From Actinidia chinensis (Eukaryota; Streptophyta; Magnoliopsida; Ericales; Actinidiaceae), in contig CM018913.1 of assembly GCA_009663005.1 (NCBI GenBank), positions 16,366,464 to 16,393,963 of the forward strand: 27,500 bases of DNA, read 5' to 3'. Shown here in pieces: positions 1 through 16,788 of the stretch (position 1 is its first letter; each line of letters begins with the position of its first letter). Position numbers and translations under genes: made by a program. A model generated the notes under the pieces. It did no database searches, had not been told where the DNA came from, and worked only from the letters and a program-made list of their open reading frames with translations.

Positions 1-1140
1 TAATGTTTGCACTAAGTTCTAGCGTAGAAGTCCACCTAGCTTACTTTATAACGACAGCTCGGCAGAGATTCTTCCTTAGCAAGGCCAAACTCTGTTATTG
101 TATATTTTGACCCCTTACAATTGTCCTTCAATTCGCAGAGTTGGGTCGATGCTCGACGAGGTCATGTGAATTGGATGCATTTGATCGTTGAGCTCAGTGC
201 TTAGTGAGCATACTGATGCCTATTAGTTGTCTTCCTTCTATCTAAGTCAATCATTCCAACATAAATGCTGAGCCAAGCGTTCAAGTGTAGTTAGTCTGTG
301 AGCATGTTTAAGTGTTGTAGCCCAGGTCCCTTACCTATCCCTAGGGCTCATTTGGTGTGGACGTACGGCTAGATGATTGCCATGTGCTCATGTCCTGTGA
401 GTTGTGAAAGGTGATTATTTGCGGGTGGTTCCAAGAGCCCACTAGGCCACGTCCTAGTTTCTTTCCAGCCTCTTCACCTTCCTTATTTGCGTCTATTAGT
501 CTTTTATCTTCCATTACCGTGTATTGAACTTTCGAGAGTGTTCTATAGAGAAAGAGCGTCCCTCTGTCTCCTATTACCATCCGATCGCCTTTCCGACTAC
601 CATTTTGATTTTTTATGATTGATTTTCGACCTCTAAGGCATTGGTATCTTTTGAATTTTGATTTTGGTAAGATCCTAGTACGCAATTTGCTTTTTTGTTA
701 TACATATGCCTTTTCTCTATTCGTACTTGATTTGTTATCTGCATTTTCATGCTTTTGCTTTGCATCTATATTCTCATGCTCGAGTTTTTGTTTTTGCTTT
801 GAATTTTCTTCTGGTCTTGTTATGTTCTCGAGTTTCTGATCTTGGCTCATCCGCCATTGTTAGAGCTTCATGTTCTATGAACTGGGTTGTCCTTGTCTTG
901 TTTACTCTTGATAAAATGGGTTCGGGGTGCCCCATAAAAATAGTAAGCTAAGGGTTCTGCCCTCAAGTCCATCTGCTATCAAGATAGGCTCAAGGCAATG
1001 GGTGTGTTTGATCATTGTCTTTTAAAAGTAAGTAACCTTATTGGGGCAGATTTGGTGCTTTCAGCGAACTCGTCTAAATCTACTCTTAAAAGCTCATCAC
1101 AACTGTATGATTGAGCTCGTTTTGACTATCTTGCTTCTGT
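1..1140 (-). repeat. LTR-side noncoding part of Tat-type retroelement copy A
   Basis: This stretch has no gene. It aligns in the same order with 20391-21490 of the window. Shared blocks include the CCCCTTACAATT motif (about 112 and 20498), the ACC(T/C)ATCCCTAGGGCT-like block near 330 (B near 20675), and TTTGGTGTGGACG near 353 (B near 20694). I read it as the LTR/U3 side of a minus-oriented Tat-lineage Ty3/gypsy element, upstream of its antisense ORF. The orientation comes from copy B, where pol is on the minus strand and a minus-strand TATA box lies further left. The left end is cut by the window edge. The LTR boundary itself cannot be placed. Confidence 0.6.
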
Positions 1141-1485
1141 CTTCAGAACATGGAGTTGAACCGAGCTCAACTGTTGGTTCACGGCGATGAGACTTTGGAA
1201 CGGTTTATGGCCAAACACGACATCCTCACAGATGTTCACATACACCGTCCATCTAGTGGATGGCAATGAGACCGCATTTTGGTTCATATTTGATTGTCTT
1301 CAGAACATGGAGTTGAACCGAGCTCAACTGTTGGTTCACGGCGATGAGACTTTGGAACGGTTTATGGCCAAACACGACATCCTCGCAGATGTTCACATAC
1401 ACCGTCCATCTAGTGGATGGCGATGAGACTTTGGAACGGTTTATGGCCAAACACGACCGCATTTTGGTTCATATTTGATTGATCT
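1141..1485 (+). repeat. 157-bp tandem duplication inside the antisense ORF
   Basis: The block starting CTTCAGAACATGGAGTTGAA at 1141 recurs at 1298, a period of 157 bp, with almost no substitutions. The second unit carries an extra 28-bp segment (TTTGGAACGG...AACACGAC, about 1429-1456) copied from within the unit. It is inserted after GATGAGAC, which also precedes the source segment. Copy B has no duplication at the homologous place (about 21490-21640). The near identity of the units suggests the event is much younger than the retroelement. Confidence 0.9.
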
Positions 1486-3342
1486 ACTAGGCTGAGCTCA
1501 AATTCCCGATCAACCCATTGCTGAAGAAGGTGATGGCACATTGCCGCCTCACCTTTATGCAGGTGTCTGTCAACTTCGTCCGAAACGTACTTGCGGTGAC
1601 AGATGAAGCAACCGTTTAGTGCTGAGGACCTACTGCACATCTATACTTTAGTTTGGCCGAAGAGGGAGCCCAAAAATCCCTTATTTACAGGAAATCATTA
1701 CTTGCGTCTCAAGAACTCCCGCCAGCCACACATGATGTTGGTTACTAGTAACCCGGACATGGACTTGTTCCTCGACTAGTTTGTTTAGGTTTCAGGACAT
1801 TGGGAGTTCCGAGCTGGGGATGATGGTCTTTGGTCGTTCCTGAGGTTTAGCATCAATTTGCCTGATAATAAGTATTTCTCTCTACTGTATCTGTAGTATA
1901 AATACTTGTGAAGTCTTCTTATGCCAATACTGATATTTGTTTTTATTACCGTGCAGATTTCAATGACAAATTCAAACTCTAGTCTAAAAATTATAAAAAG
2001 GTCATTCAAGCTGTCAATAATAGAAAGGCATCAAGGAAGTTGCTGACGTCCTCAAATATGAGCCAGTTTATGGCACGTGATTCCTTAAATGGCTGAAGAG
2101 GACAACAAAATCAGTCTTTCACCCCTGCGCATAGAAGAACGAGCTTCACAGTGTGACACCTCTAGCTCAGAGAGATTTAAAGAACCGCTTAACGTGAATC
2201 CTTCTACCATCTGAGCTCAAGCTTGGGAGGAAGGCCTTACCTCAAGCTCATCGATCTATGTTTCTTCAGAGTCCTCGGACAACAAGGAGGAGGAGGAGGG
2301 AGAAGAAGCCATCAGCCAGCTTGTGGTTAACAAAAGGCAAAACCCTGTGGTCCAAGCAATTGAAATAAAAGTTCCAACCTTCCCTATCTCCATTTTGAGC
2401 TCTAAGAATGAGCACTCCAATGATCTTGCATATGCTCCCTTGTAGTCTGCAAGAGAGGTTGAAATAGTCCACTCTTTTAGGAAGGCTCACAATTCAGGCA
2501 CGAGCTTAGAGGAGACCAACATGGTGAGGTTTAGGACTCTAGGGCAGCAGTAGAAAAAGAAGATTGTGCCACCTGCTGATCCTCTTGCTATAATGGCTCC
2601 TCTTGTCGGCCAGGTGTCCCCATTGGCGGTTGATCCGATTTTGGCTCTAGCCAACGCATTTATTGGGGTTGGTCTGAGTTCCTTAGAGGCCCCCCTCTCT
2701 AACAAACGAAAGGGGAAAGAAACTGTGGCAGGCCTATCTAGGAGGTCCAGGAGGGACAAGCTCGGCCTTTCTTCCATCATCAGATGAGGATGCAGAGCTG
2801 TGGAAGCCCAAGTTCGCTGCTATCGAGCTTGACATACAAGTAACAGTGGCCAATTTTGCCAAGGATTATGACACCAGCTTGGCCCATTGCATAGGTCGTT
2901 ATGCTACCAAAAGACGTCACTGACCTAGAGGAGGAGATCTCAGACACAATCAGGGATTTGCTAGTAATGCAGCAAGTCCAGGTAATCATTGTGAAATTGG
3001 TGTTCTTTAATTTTATATTCTTGATACTTAACGTTTCTCTACATCTTTATTTTGCAGAGCTTCTAGAGAGCTGCGGCCATCTTTGATCGCATGAAGGATC
3101 AGTCAGCCGTGTTGGAAGAGAGTTAAGAGAAAGCGACCTGGAATTAAAACTGAACAAGGTGAAGCTCTTATTGTCACCCGCCGGCCAACTAAAGTTAGAC
3201 TTGGCTACTACTAAATAGGCCCAAGGTGCCAGCTACGTGGCTGCAACCTAGGCTCAAAACGAGGATGCTGCTGCTAGGGCTGAAAGAGACATGGCACTGA
3301 AGGATCTGACCAAGCTTCAGGTAGTAGGTTATGGCCTTGTTG
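1150..3342 (+). pseudogene. Tat-element antisense ORF remnant, copy A, N-terminal part
   Basis: This is a decayed coding region. It begins with an ATG at 1150 (MELNRAQLLVHGDETLERF), is interrupted by many stops and frameshifts, and aligns through its length with 21497-23400. A block near 1690-1810 resembles the LVTNNPD...FFLVSRKWEF block of copy B. That block is typical of the plant family called putative gypsy-type transposon (Transposase_28), which in Tat-lineage elements is encoded by an extra ORF antisense to gag-pol, between pol and the 3' LTR. Downstream come acidic, Lys/Glu-rich segments (about 2270-2340 and 2690-2960) and a coiled-coil-like stretch (about 3100-3340). An intron is likely near 1868-1965, ending at CGTGCAG|ATTTCAATGAC and matching the intron of copy B. 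The family assignment is from memory, not from a search. No intact product is possible. Confidence 0.6.
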
Positions 3343-3927
3343 ATTCGCTCCCAAAAATAAATTTATTTACTCAAGTATACAGGTCGTGAAGTAGTATAAA
3401 ATCTCGAAAGTTCGGTATCATCCTACGTGGAGCAATGCCAAGATGAAAATACAAGAAAACTTAAATACTTCGACTCAATCCTAACTTAATCTTGGACTAT
3501 ACTTCTCAAAAGTGAAAATAATAAAAACTTTGTATTTGGTTTTGATAGATTTAAACCAAGTCTAAACTACGAAAGCAACTAAAATTGATTGAAACTAAGA
3601 AAAACGACTTAAAACCAATTGATCCAAATAATCGGGCTTTCCAGAATTCTGATGGAGGTTTCATATAACTCAAATCCTTTGACAACGGCGTGAGTCTCAA
3701 ATTCAGAAAATTTAGCTTTAAAACAATGGTTCTTTCAATTTTCAACTCTTAGAATAAATCGGGTTGTTATAATCAATGGTGTGCATTATCAATTCGAGCA
3801 GCGCATATACTGAATTCAACTCACGCATAAATGTTACAAGGCAGTATATATACTGAGCGTGGTATTCACGCATAGGCATTACTGAACATAATAAGATGCT
3901 CAGGTTTTCAAAATTATCTATAATAAA

Positions 3928-3984
3928 GAAGAAGAAGAAGAAGAAGAAGAAGAAGAAGAAGAAGAAGAAGAAGAAGAAGAAGAA
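3928..3984 (+). repeat. (GAA)19 microsatellite
   Basis: Nineteen uninterrupted GAA triplets inside the insertion that splits copy A. An uninterrupted run of this length is usually polymorphic. Confidence 0.97.
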
Positions 3985-4404
3985 TCAAGAAGATATAACA
4001 ATGAAATCAATGTTATCTCCATTGTTCATCATCAATACCCAATCGATCCCGAGTTGAGAAATTTAGCCACTCATGGCCATGGAAAGCAAATAACTATGTA
4101 TTGAAAACTCCATGGAATATAAAATCTATGTATAAACGAATAATACTAAGATTCTCGAATTAATTGCAGGAAAAGTGTAGAAAACTATGAATTCTTGAAT
4201 AAAATCTTAAGTTGAATCATTTAAACTCAAACCAGATGAAAGCAATTACAAAAGTATTGAAACCTAAGTAATTCTATGATTTTAGACTAAAAAGCCATAA
4301 AAACCTTAAATAGATCGTCCTTTCCTCATAAAATCGAAGAGAGATATATGTAGACATCACAGATTGAGTCCTAGTAGAAATAGGATTCTGAATCTATTTT
4401 TCTT

Positions 4405-4665
4405 CTTAGCGTTCGAACTCCACTGTTAGCGTTCGAACCCTTAGGAAAAAAAATTCCTCTTTTCCTCTTTCATGGTTTGAATTCCCAAAATCTTCTATTT
4501 TCCACCATTCGAACCCTCAAGCCTGTAATTTTTTCTTCGAGTTTGCACAGCCTTTGTGCTTTCGAACCCTTTTGTGCTTTCGAACCCTCAAATTGGAGTT
4601 CGAACTCCAAAGCTAAAATTTTTGTTTTTTCTTCCATTCTTCAAGACACCATTCGAACACTAAAA
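4405..4665. repeat. Cluster of TTCGAAC motifs
   Basis: About seven copies of TTCGAAC, several within GTTCGAAC or GCTTTCGAACCC, occur in 260 bp at irregular spacing. Nearby text such as TTTGTGCTTTCGAACCC is repeated directly (about 4553 and 4570). This is the most structured part of the 3345-5085 insertion. The core is a palindrome. I see no tRNA fold or coding frame to explain it. Confidence 0.7.
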
Positions 4666-5085
4666 GTCCTTTGTTTTACACCATTCATATAGTGTGTATA
4701 TTTTTAGCCACCTTCGACTTTTTCTCTTATTTATTCTCAATCTATTTTGAAGTTTTTGGAGTCCATATCTCGCGACGCTTGTTAGACGAGAATTTGTATA
4801 ACGTTGTGAGATCTTTCTAACGATATATCATTCATTCCATTCTGATTTACGATTGAAAACTTTTATTCTTTTTTAGACAAATCCCGACAATGGTCCTCAA
4901 TATGCATGCCTACACTCCGGATTACTTTTATGGCTCCAAATCCTCTTCTTTATCAATATTTATCTACAATAAATGTAAATACGATTGTCAATAGAAGATA
5001 CGACATAAAGGGTATAATTAACCAAAACTAGGGCTAACTTAGGTCGGTTTAATGGCGTTAGACTGCACTTATGCAGTCCAATCAT

Positions 5086-5536
5086 CTGTCTACAAGCATG
5101 ACTTTAACATGGGGATCAGCCGAGCGGGGGACAATTATGACAAGCCAGTTGCCGAGCTCTGCCCCGGGATCTGCATTGAAGGGTGGCTTGCTTGCCTAGC
5201 TGAGCTCGGCATCCCTGAGGACAACTCGGCATGATCCAAGGCTGCTCTTGCTACCGAGCTTCTCGAATCTTCTTGCCATAATTGCCCATGATCCTACCCG
5301 GCTTTAACGAGGAAGAATTTATGAACTGGCCTAACGAGGAGGATGGCGAAGAAGCTCCAACAAATGAGGCTACTCATCCTACGAGGGTAGCTACTCAGCC
5401 TACGGAAGAGGTCGCCCCATCGCGGAGGAATCTGTTTAGGCCAAGTAAGGAGCTGAGAAGGCAGCTGCTGAAGATGCAACTCAGTATTCTTCTCTTGAGC
5501 CCTAAAGTTATTTTATTATGTTTTTGTTTTTTTTGA
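5086..5536 (+). pseudogene. Tat-element antisense ORF remnant, copy A, C-terminal part
   Basis: Continues the antisense ORF after the insertion. One frame reads GISRAGDNYDKPVAELCPG and then CIEGWLACLAELGIPEDNSA, and matches copy B at 23440-23560. A second frame (5282-5536) carries PGFNEEEFMNWPNEEDGEEA and matches the copy B block PGLNKEEYMEELIDEDLKNS. A frameshift and stops therefore separate the two halves. The acidic C-terminus ends near 5470, and an AT-rich tail leads into the tandem array. Its molecular function is unknown. Confidence 0.6.
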
Positions 5537-5629
5537 ACTTTGTAAAAACCTTTTCTTTTTCAGTTTCATATTGGAACTTCTTTTCAATTTTTAACTCGTT
5601 TGCATGAGATTTAGTAACTGTTTTCATTT

Positions 5630-6645
5630 TAAAACTTGTGGGATAGAGTTCAAAAATTGGGTAGATCTTAACTACCTCTCCCTTAATTCTCTACTAAGTA
5701 TGCTTAGACAAAATAATTGGGACAGACCTCAAAGCTCGCGTTGAGTTCGGCTAGCCCTTCCATGAATTTTTGCTAAGTATACTTAGATCAACATTGTGTG
5801 ACAAAGTTCAGAACTCGCGTAGAGCTCGGCTAACTTCCTCACAAATTTTTTGCTAAGTATACTTAGACAAAACTTGTGGGACAGAATTTAGAGCTCGCTT
5901 CGAGCTTAGTCAACTCTTTCTTGAATTTTTTCCTAGTATACTTAGATCAACTTTGTGGGATGAAGTTTGGAACTCGTATAGAGTTCGGCTAACTTTTTCT
6001 CAAATTTTCGACTAAGTATACTTGGAGAAAACATGTGGGACAGAATTCGGAGCTCGCTTCGAGCTCGGCTAACTCTTTCTTGAATTTTTTCCAAGTATAC
6101 TTAGATAAACCTTGTGGGATGAAGTTCAGAATTCGCATAGAGCTCGACTAACTTTCCATCAAATTTTCTGCTAAGTATACTTGGAGAAAACCTGTGGGAA
6201 AGAATTTGGAGCTCGCTTCGAGCTTGTCTAACTCTTCCCTAAATTTTTTCCAAGTATACTTAGATCAACCTTGTGGGACGAAGTTCAAAATTCGCGTAGA
6301 GCTCGGCTAACTTTTTCACAAATTTTCTACTAAGTATATTTGGACAAAACCTGTGGGATAGAATTCGGAGCTCGCTTCGAGCTCAACTAACTATTTTCTG
6401 AATTTTTACCAAGTATACTTGGATAAACCTAGTGGGACGAAGTTCAGAATTCACATAGAGTTCGGCTATCTTTCCCTCAAATTTTCTACTAAATATACTT
6501 GGAGAAAACCTATGGCACAAAATTCGGAGCTCACTTCGAGCTCGGCTAACTCTTTCCTAAATTTTTGCCAAGTATACTTAGATCAAACTCGTGGGACAAA
6601 GTTCAAAACTTGTGTAAAGCTCGGCCAACTTTTCCTTAGTGCATA
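5630..6645 (+). repeat. Array of about twelve 79-bp repeats with dimeric order
   Basis: The marker AAGTATACTT and its variants recur near 5695, 5774, 5854, 5933, 6014, 6092, 6173, 6252, 6332, 6410, 6490 and 6570, at a spacing of about 79 bp. Each unit also carries GTGGGA-, a GAACTCGC- or GAGCTCGCTTCGAGCTC-type block and a CGGCTAACT block. From about 5850 two unit types alternate. One has GATCAAC/GATAAAC and a GAAGTTC- block; the other has GAGAAAACC and a GAATT(C/T)GGAGCTCGCTTCGAG block. The real repeating unit is therefore a dimer of about 158 bp. In copy B the same array has only about three units and no alternation. Tandem arrays in the 3' noncoding region are a known feature of Tat-lineage elements. 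Confidence 0.92.
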
Positions 6646-6964
6646 CCTGATGGGACACACGGCGCGTATGTGCATTGCCTCGTGTCTGCCTCTTGTTAGC
6701 TATTTGACAGGGCTACCCCGCGAAATGTCATGGTCCAGGTGCATGCTTCACTACTTCAGATGCCTTCAGTGGTGGTTTGCCTTCCTCCTTTAAAGGTGGT
6801 CCATTAGTCTCTCTCATTAATAGAAGTCTACTGGCCTTCCCATTAATACAGGTCCATTTGCCTTCTTCTTACCACTATAAATAGAGCAAACCCAGTCTTT
6901 GGTTTGGCATCCCAGAACTTTTAGTTTCTTTAATGAGAAGGGATACAAAATAGATAACTGTCAG
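6646..6964 (+). promoter_or_regulatory. LTR-like stretch with a TATA box, upstream of the gag-pol fragment
   Basis: No gene is seen. A good plant TATA box, CTATAAATAG (TATAAATA at 6876-6883), lies on the + strand in a CATTAATA-repeat context, followed by a pyrimidine-rich leader. Position and strand fit an LTR promoter for the + strand gag-pol remnant that starts at about 6965. I could not pair it with a second LTR, so the call rests on the TATA box and its location. Confidence 0.35.
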
Positions 6965-8405
6965 GCCCTAAAGGTTTTCCTGGACTAGGTGGTCCAAGAC
7001 GGACACCTGAAGGAGTTGGTTGACGAAGCAAAGACTTGAGTAGAGAAGGCCAAGGTCAAATAAAGTCCAAAGTTCGACCAAGACGATGACAAGATAGACA
7101 GAGCCATGGATGAAGAGGAGGATCTACCCCTGAGAGCTATTCACATAATCGGGGGCCTAAACCACCCAGATCTTGAGAATAAGATCCGGGGAGAGATCGG
7201 AATGATAAAACAAATGCACGAGGTTCTCTCAGTTCAATCACCGGCAAAGAAGCTGAGGCAAGCAGTATCCAAACCAGGGAGCATCAAATTCACCAGGGGC
7301 GATTTAGAGAAGGTGCAACACCCCCATTCTGACACCTTAGTCATCCAGCTCAGATTGAACAACTATGACGTTAAGAGGATCTTGGTGGATACGGAAAGCT
7401 CTATCGAGGTAATGTATTATGATTTGTCTAAGCAACTTGAGCTTTCGGGCAGACTTAAAGCTAGTCCGAGCTCCCCTAGTTGGATTCAACGCTTACTCTC
7501 ACTAGCCCTCGAGAATCTTGACCCTCAAAGTCTTAGCTGGATCCCAAGAGCTGGTGATAGAGTTTGTTGTTGTAGATATTCTTTTCCCATATAATGCAAT
7601 CGTTGGCTAAGATTGGTTGCATAGGATGAAAGGGGTGGCTTCTACATTACACTAGGTCATCAAGTTTGCCACTGCCCGATGAGAAGATGCCCTTTATAGA
7701 GATCAAGTAGCGGCCAAATAGTGCTACCTTGCTACAATCTCCGCTAAGGCAGCTATGAAAAAGGTGCAACTGATTGAATAAGAGCATGAGGTACTAAAGG
7801 ATGTCAAGGACCTCGAGACTAGGGTCGTAAAGGACCTGATATGCTAAGAACTGGATGAGCCAAGCTCATATCATTTCTTTCTCACTGATGCAAACTTGGA
7901 GGAATGAGAGAGAACTAAACTCATCCAGTTCCTTAAAGCTAATATCAAGGTCTTCGCATGGACACCTTATGAAATACCCAAAATTGATCCAAATTTCATC
8001 AGACACGAGCTAAATATCCTACCCGATGCCTGGACAGTGAAACAATGGGGAAGGAGATCCGCACTCGAGCACATGGATGCAGTGATAAAGGAAGTGAAAA
8101 AGCTAAAAGAGGCTAGTACAATAATCAAAGTTCTTTACTCGATCTAGTTATCAATCACAGTCGGGGTAAAAAAACACTAGCAAAAACACTAGCAAATGGA
8201 GAGTATGTGTGGTCTTTAGACTGCTTTTCTTTACCAAAAATAGATCAATTGGTGGACTGTATCTCAAGTCATGCACGAATGAGCTTCTTGGATGCATACC
8301 GTGGTTACCACTAAATACCCATGTACGATCCAGATCAAGAGAAGACCGCATTCATTACCCTCCAAGGAGTGTTCTGCTACAAGGTCATGCCCTACCTCTT
8401 TATAT
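6965..8405 (+). pseudogene. Ty3/gypsy gag-protease-reverse transcriptase fragment
   Basis: Read on the + strand with frame changes, this holds the end of gag (about 6980-7110), an aspartic protease region (about 7290-7640) and the start of reverse transcriptase (about 7920-8400). The protease active-site triad is altered: [15 protein letters not shown], where the family has D-T-G. A shift near 7455 moves the frame; the later frame reads [16 protein letters not shown]. Reverse transcriptase blocks include FAWTPYEIPKIDP, RMSFLDAYRGYH and QEKTAFIT, then homology stops at about 8400, before the YxDD catalytic block. Several in-frame stops are present. It lies opposite to the pol of the Tat copies, so it is probably a separate insertion. 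It cannot make a working enzyme. Confidence 0.85.
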
Positions 8406-8871
8406 TCTATCATTTTTTTTACCTTTGCCATGCCTCCATAAATCCTTCCACAAACACAGTCCAAAAACGATGTAGAATAACGGTGGAATACAATAACCAA
8501 ACCACATGTCAACACCTCAGTTATCATGGAAAGGAGCTGCAGTGAGAAAATTTACATTTAACATAAATAGCAGATTTTCATGTACCGTCCACCCCCACCC
8601 CACCACTGGTATTCTTCGGTTTGATCCAATTATTCACTTTGGTTCCTTTGGATTTGCATGTGACAGATACTCTCTATCGCCAGTGCTGATGGAAGATGGA
8701 ATGGGCATAACAGTTTTATATAATCCAGAATACATAATAAAAGACCAATACAGTTATTATAGCATAAGGAAGCTATTCATCTAGAGAATCTAAATACGAG
8801 AATACGACAAACAACGATGAGACATTAAGTCCCTGCCCTGATTGATTCCTCCAAACAAACCAGAGAACCAT
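8406..8871 (-). other. 3' flank and probable 3' UTR of the calmodulin-like gene
   Basis: No gene is supported here. Short open frames on both strands have no recognisable domain. Minus-strand transcription of the calmodulin-like gene would run into this stretch after its stop at 8872, so the 3' UTR and polyadenylation site should lie here. I see no clear AATAAA on the minus strand, which is not unusual in plants. The retroelement fragment begins about 470 bp past the stop codon. Confidence 0.5.
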
Positions 8872-15323
<6,452 letters not shown>

Positions 15324-15345
<22 letters not shown>

Positions 15346-15386
15346 CCTGTTATTTTTTTTTCTGACTCATCGTAGATGCTTACCAT
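15324..15386 (-). promoter_or_regulatory. Upstream ORF overlapping the calmodulin-like start
   Basis: An ATG at 15386 opens a 20-codon frame that ends in TAA at 15324, overlapping the proposed start at 15345 in another frame. A second out-of-frame ATG (15370) stops after six codons. Both would be met first by scanning ribosomes. The first ATG is followed at once by GTAAGC, a good splice-donor match, so the ATG may also mark an unused or alternative donor. These ATGs are probably remnants of the original exon 1. Confidence 0.5.
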
Positions 15387-15482
15387 ATTGCCCAAGAATG
15401 AGAGAGAGAGAGCGAGATAGAGCCGAGTGTGTTTCGTTCTCAGTTAGGTTTCGGAAGAAGTGAGAGAGATCAAGAGGGAGGA
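15346..15482 (-). promoter_or_regulatory. 5' leader of the calmodulin-like gene
   Basis: On the minus strand this is rich in CT (a GAGAGAGAGAG tract at about 15401 on +), typical of plant 5' UTRs and core promoters. It lies between exon 1 and the Mutator-like element. No TATA box is obvious within it. If the transcription start lies here, the element occupies the promoter; if further up, the element is inside the transcribed leader. Confidence 0.5.
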
Positions 15483-15491
15483 GGAGCTCTG
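15483..15491. repeat. 9-bp target site duplication, left
   Basis: GGAGCTCTG, identical to 16789-16797, directly flanking the foldback element. A perfect 9-bp duplication is the hallmark of Mutator-type insertion. Confidence 0.93.
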
Positions 15492-16788
15492 GGCTAATTT
15501 CCCTGACAGACCTGTTTGTTATCTTTATTTTCAAAATAGAGTCGGTTTTAACTTAATTTCGAATTCCGTAGAAAGCGTTTTTTCAAAAAATGTTTTTATG
15601 AAAATATTTTTTAAAAAAATATTTTTATTTAATATGAATACCGTATATATGAAGAGAGAAAAAACGTTATTTGAAAAAGCATTTTTGTTAAATGAAAAAT
15701 GATTTTTCAAATAGCGTTTTTAACAAGAACGTAAATAAATATATAAATTGGGCACACTTATCTTGAATGAGCTGGGTGGTGCAGTGATCATAAAAAGTCC
15801 CCTTAATCTTTTCATTGGCCGAGTTCTAGCGTTCAACTTTCGGAAAAAAAAAACAAAAAAACAATTTATGGTTTTTTAGTTTTAGTATTTTTTAATTATA
15901 GTGTTAGTTCTTTTTAATAATTTTTAAATATACAATTTAATATTTTTTTTATTACGTTGTACTATTGTCAATTTATATTTTATTATTTCCTCCAATTTTC
16001 AATATACTTCATTTTTTTCTTTTTACATTTTTAATTTATATGTTTACTTCTTTTTACTACTTTTAAAATATACCAAATTTAATTTTTTTTTTTCTTTGTA
16101 CTAATTTTCAAATTTATATTTTTTATTTTTAATTATATTTTTTTATATTTTCTCTATTTTTTAATATACATCATTTTTTGTTCTTTTATATATTTTAATT
16201 ATATTGTTTACTTCCTTTTACTATTTTTAAATATACAATTTAATATTTTATTTGAATTATAAAAATATTAGTAAAGGTAATAAAAAAAAAAAAAAAAATT
16301 ATTTTAAAATGAAAAAATTAGTACAAGGAAGAAAAAAAATATTAATTGTATATTAAAATTCGTAAAAGGAAGTACATTAATTATAAATTAAAAAATAGTA
16401 AAAGAAAAAGAAATGAAATTGTTGTTGAGAAAATTGAAGGGACTAGGCCAATGAGAAGATTAGAGAATTTTTATGAACCCACTCTACCACCCAGCTCATT
16501 CAAAAAATAAGGGCCCAGTTTATATATTATTTACGTTTTTGTTAACAATGCTATTTGAAAAGCGATTTTCATTAAACGCTCATTTTTTAAAAAAAAAAAT
16601 GCTTTTCAAATAGTGTTTTTTAAACAAAATACTTTTAAATAGCGGTTTTTCCTGTTTCATATATCGGTATTTAATATCCAAAAAAAACGCTTTTTTAAAA
16701 AGCACTTTCCACGGATTTCAGAATTAACTTAAAACCGACCCTATTTTAGGAATAAAGTTAAAAAACAGGGTTGTCAGGGAAATTAGCC
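15492..16788. mobile_element. Mutator-like foldback element, non-autonomous
   Basis: 1297 bp. The termini GGCTAATTTCCCTGACA and its inverse open long inverted arms of about 336 bp (15492-15827) and 347 bp (16442-16788). The arms stay alignable throughout; for example, AAAATAG(A/G)GTCGGTTTTAA and GAATGAGCTGGGTGGT occur in both. The middle (about 15840-16440) is AT-rich and made of diverged monomers. No ORF or transposase is present. A perfect 9-bp duplication flanks it. Insertion just upstream of a coding start is a known preference of Mutator-like elements in plants. The arm divergence suggests it is not a very recent insertion. Confidence 0.93.
15840..16440. repeat. AT-rich tandem and inverted monomers inside the foldback element
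   Basis: A motif like GTTTACTTC(C/T)TTTTACTA...TATACAA recurs near 15902, 16040 and 16205 (spacing about 140-165 bp). It appears inverted near 16360 (GTAAAAGGAAGTACATTAAT). The centre holds an A18-type run. The element therefore carries a palindromic satellite core as well as its long arms. Confidence 0.65.

Larger units (their letters stand above)
3345..5085. mobile_element. Insertion of about 1.7 kb splitting the antisense ORF, perhaps a solo LTR
   Basis: Copy B runs continuously through the point where copy A is interrupted. On the left, homology is lost after the coiled-coil region near 3340. It resumes near 5086 (YKHDFNMGISRAGDNY in A against YNRGIDRAEDNYNKQ in B). No ORF of note lies between. 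The first bases (about 3373-3445, a CGTGAAGTAGTATAAAATCT-like region) and the run near 4755-4880 resemble LTR sequence of other plant retroelements, so a solo LTR is my best guess. I could not find a target duplication or exact ends. Confidence 0.45.

Noticed and set aside
4405..4665. tRNA genes, suggested by GTTCGAAC resembling a B box
   Set aside because: No A box or cloverleaf could be drawn around any of the copies.
5630..6645. Regular repeats of about 79 bp as a CRISPR array
   Set aside because: Repeats cover the whole unit with no unique spacers, the context is a plant retroelement, and the same repeat recurs in copy B.
8209..8784. Overlapping small ORFs on both strands as genes
   Set aside because: They fall on the reverse-transcriptase remnant in wrong frames, or on the 3' flank of the calmodulin-like gene, with no domain of their own.
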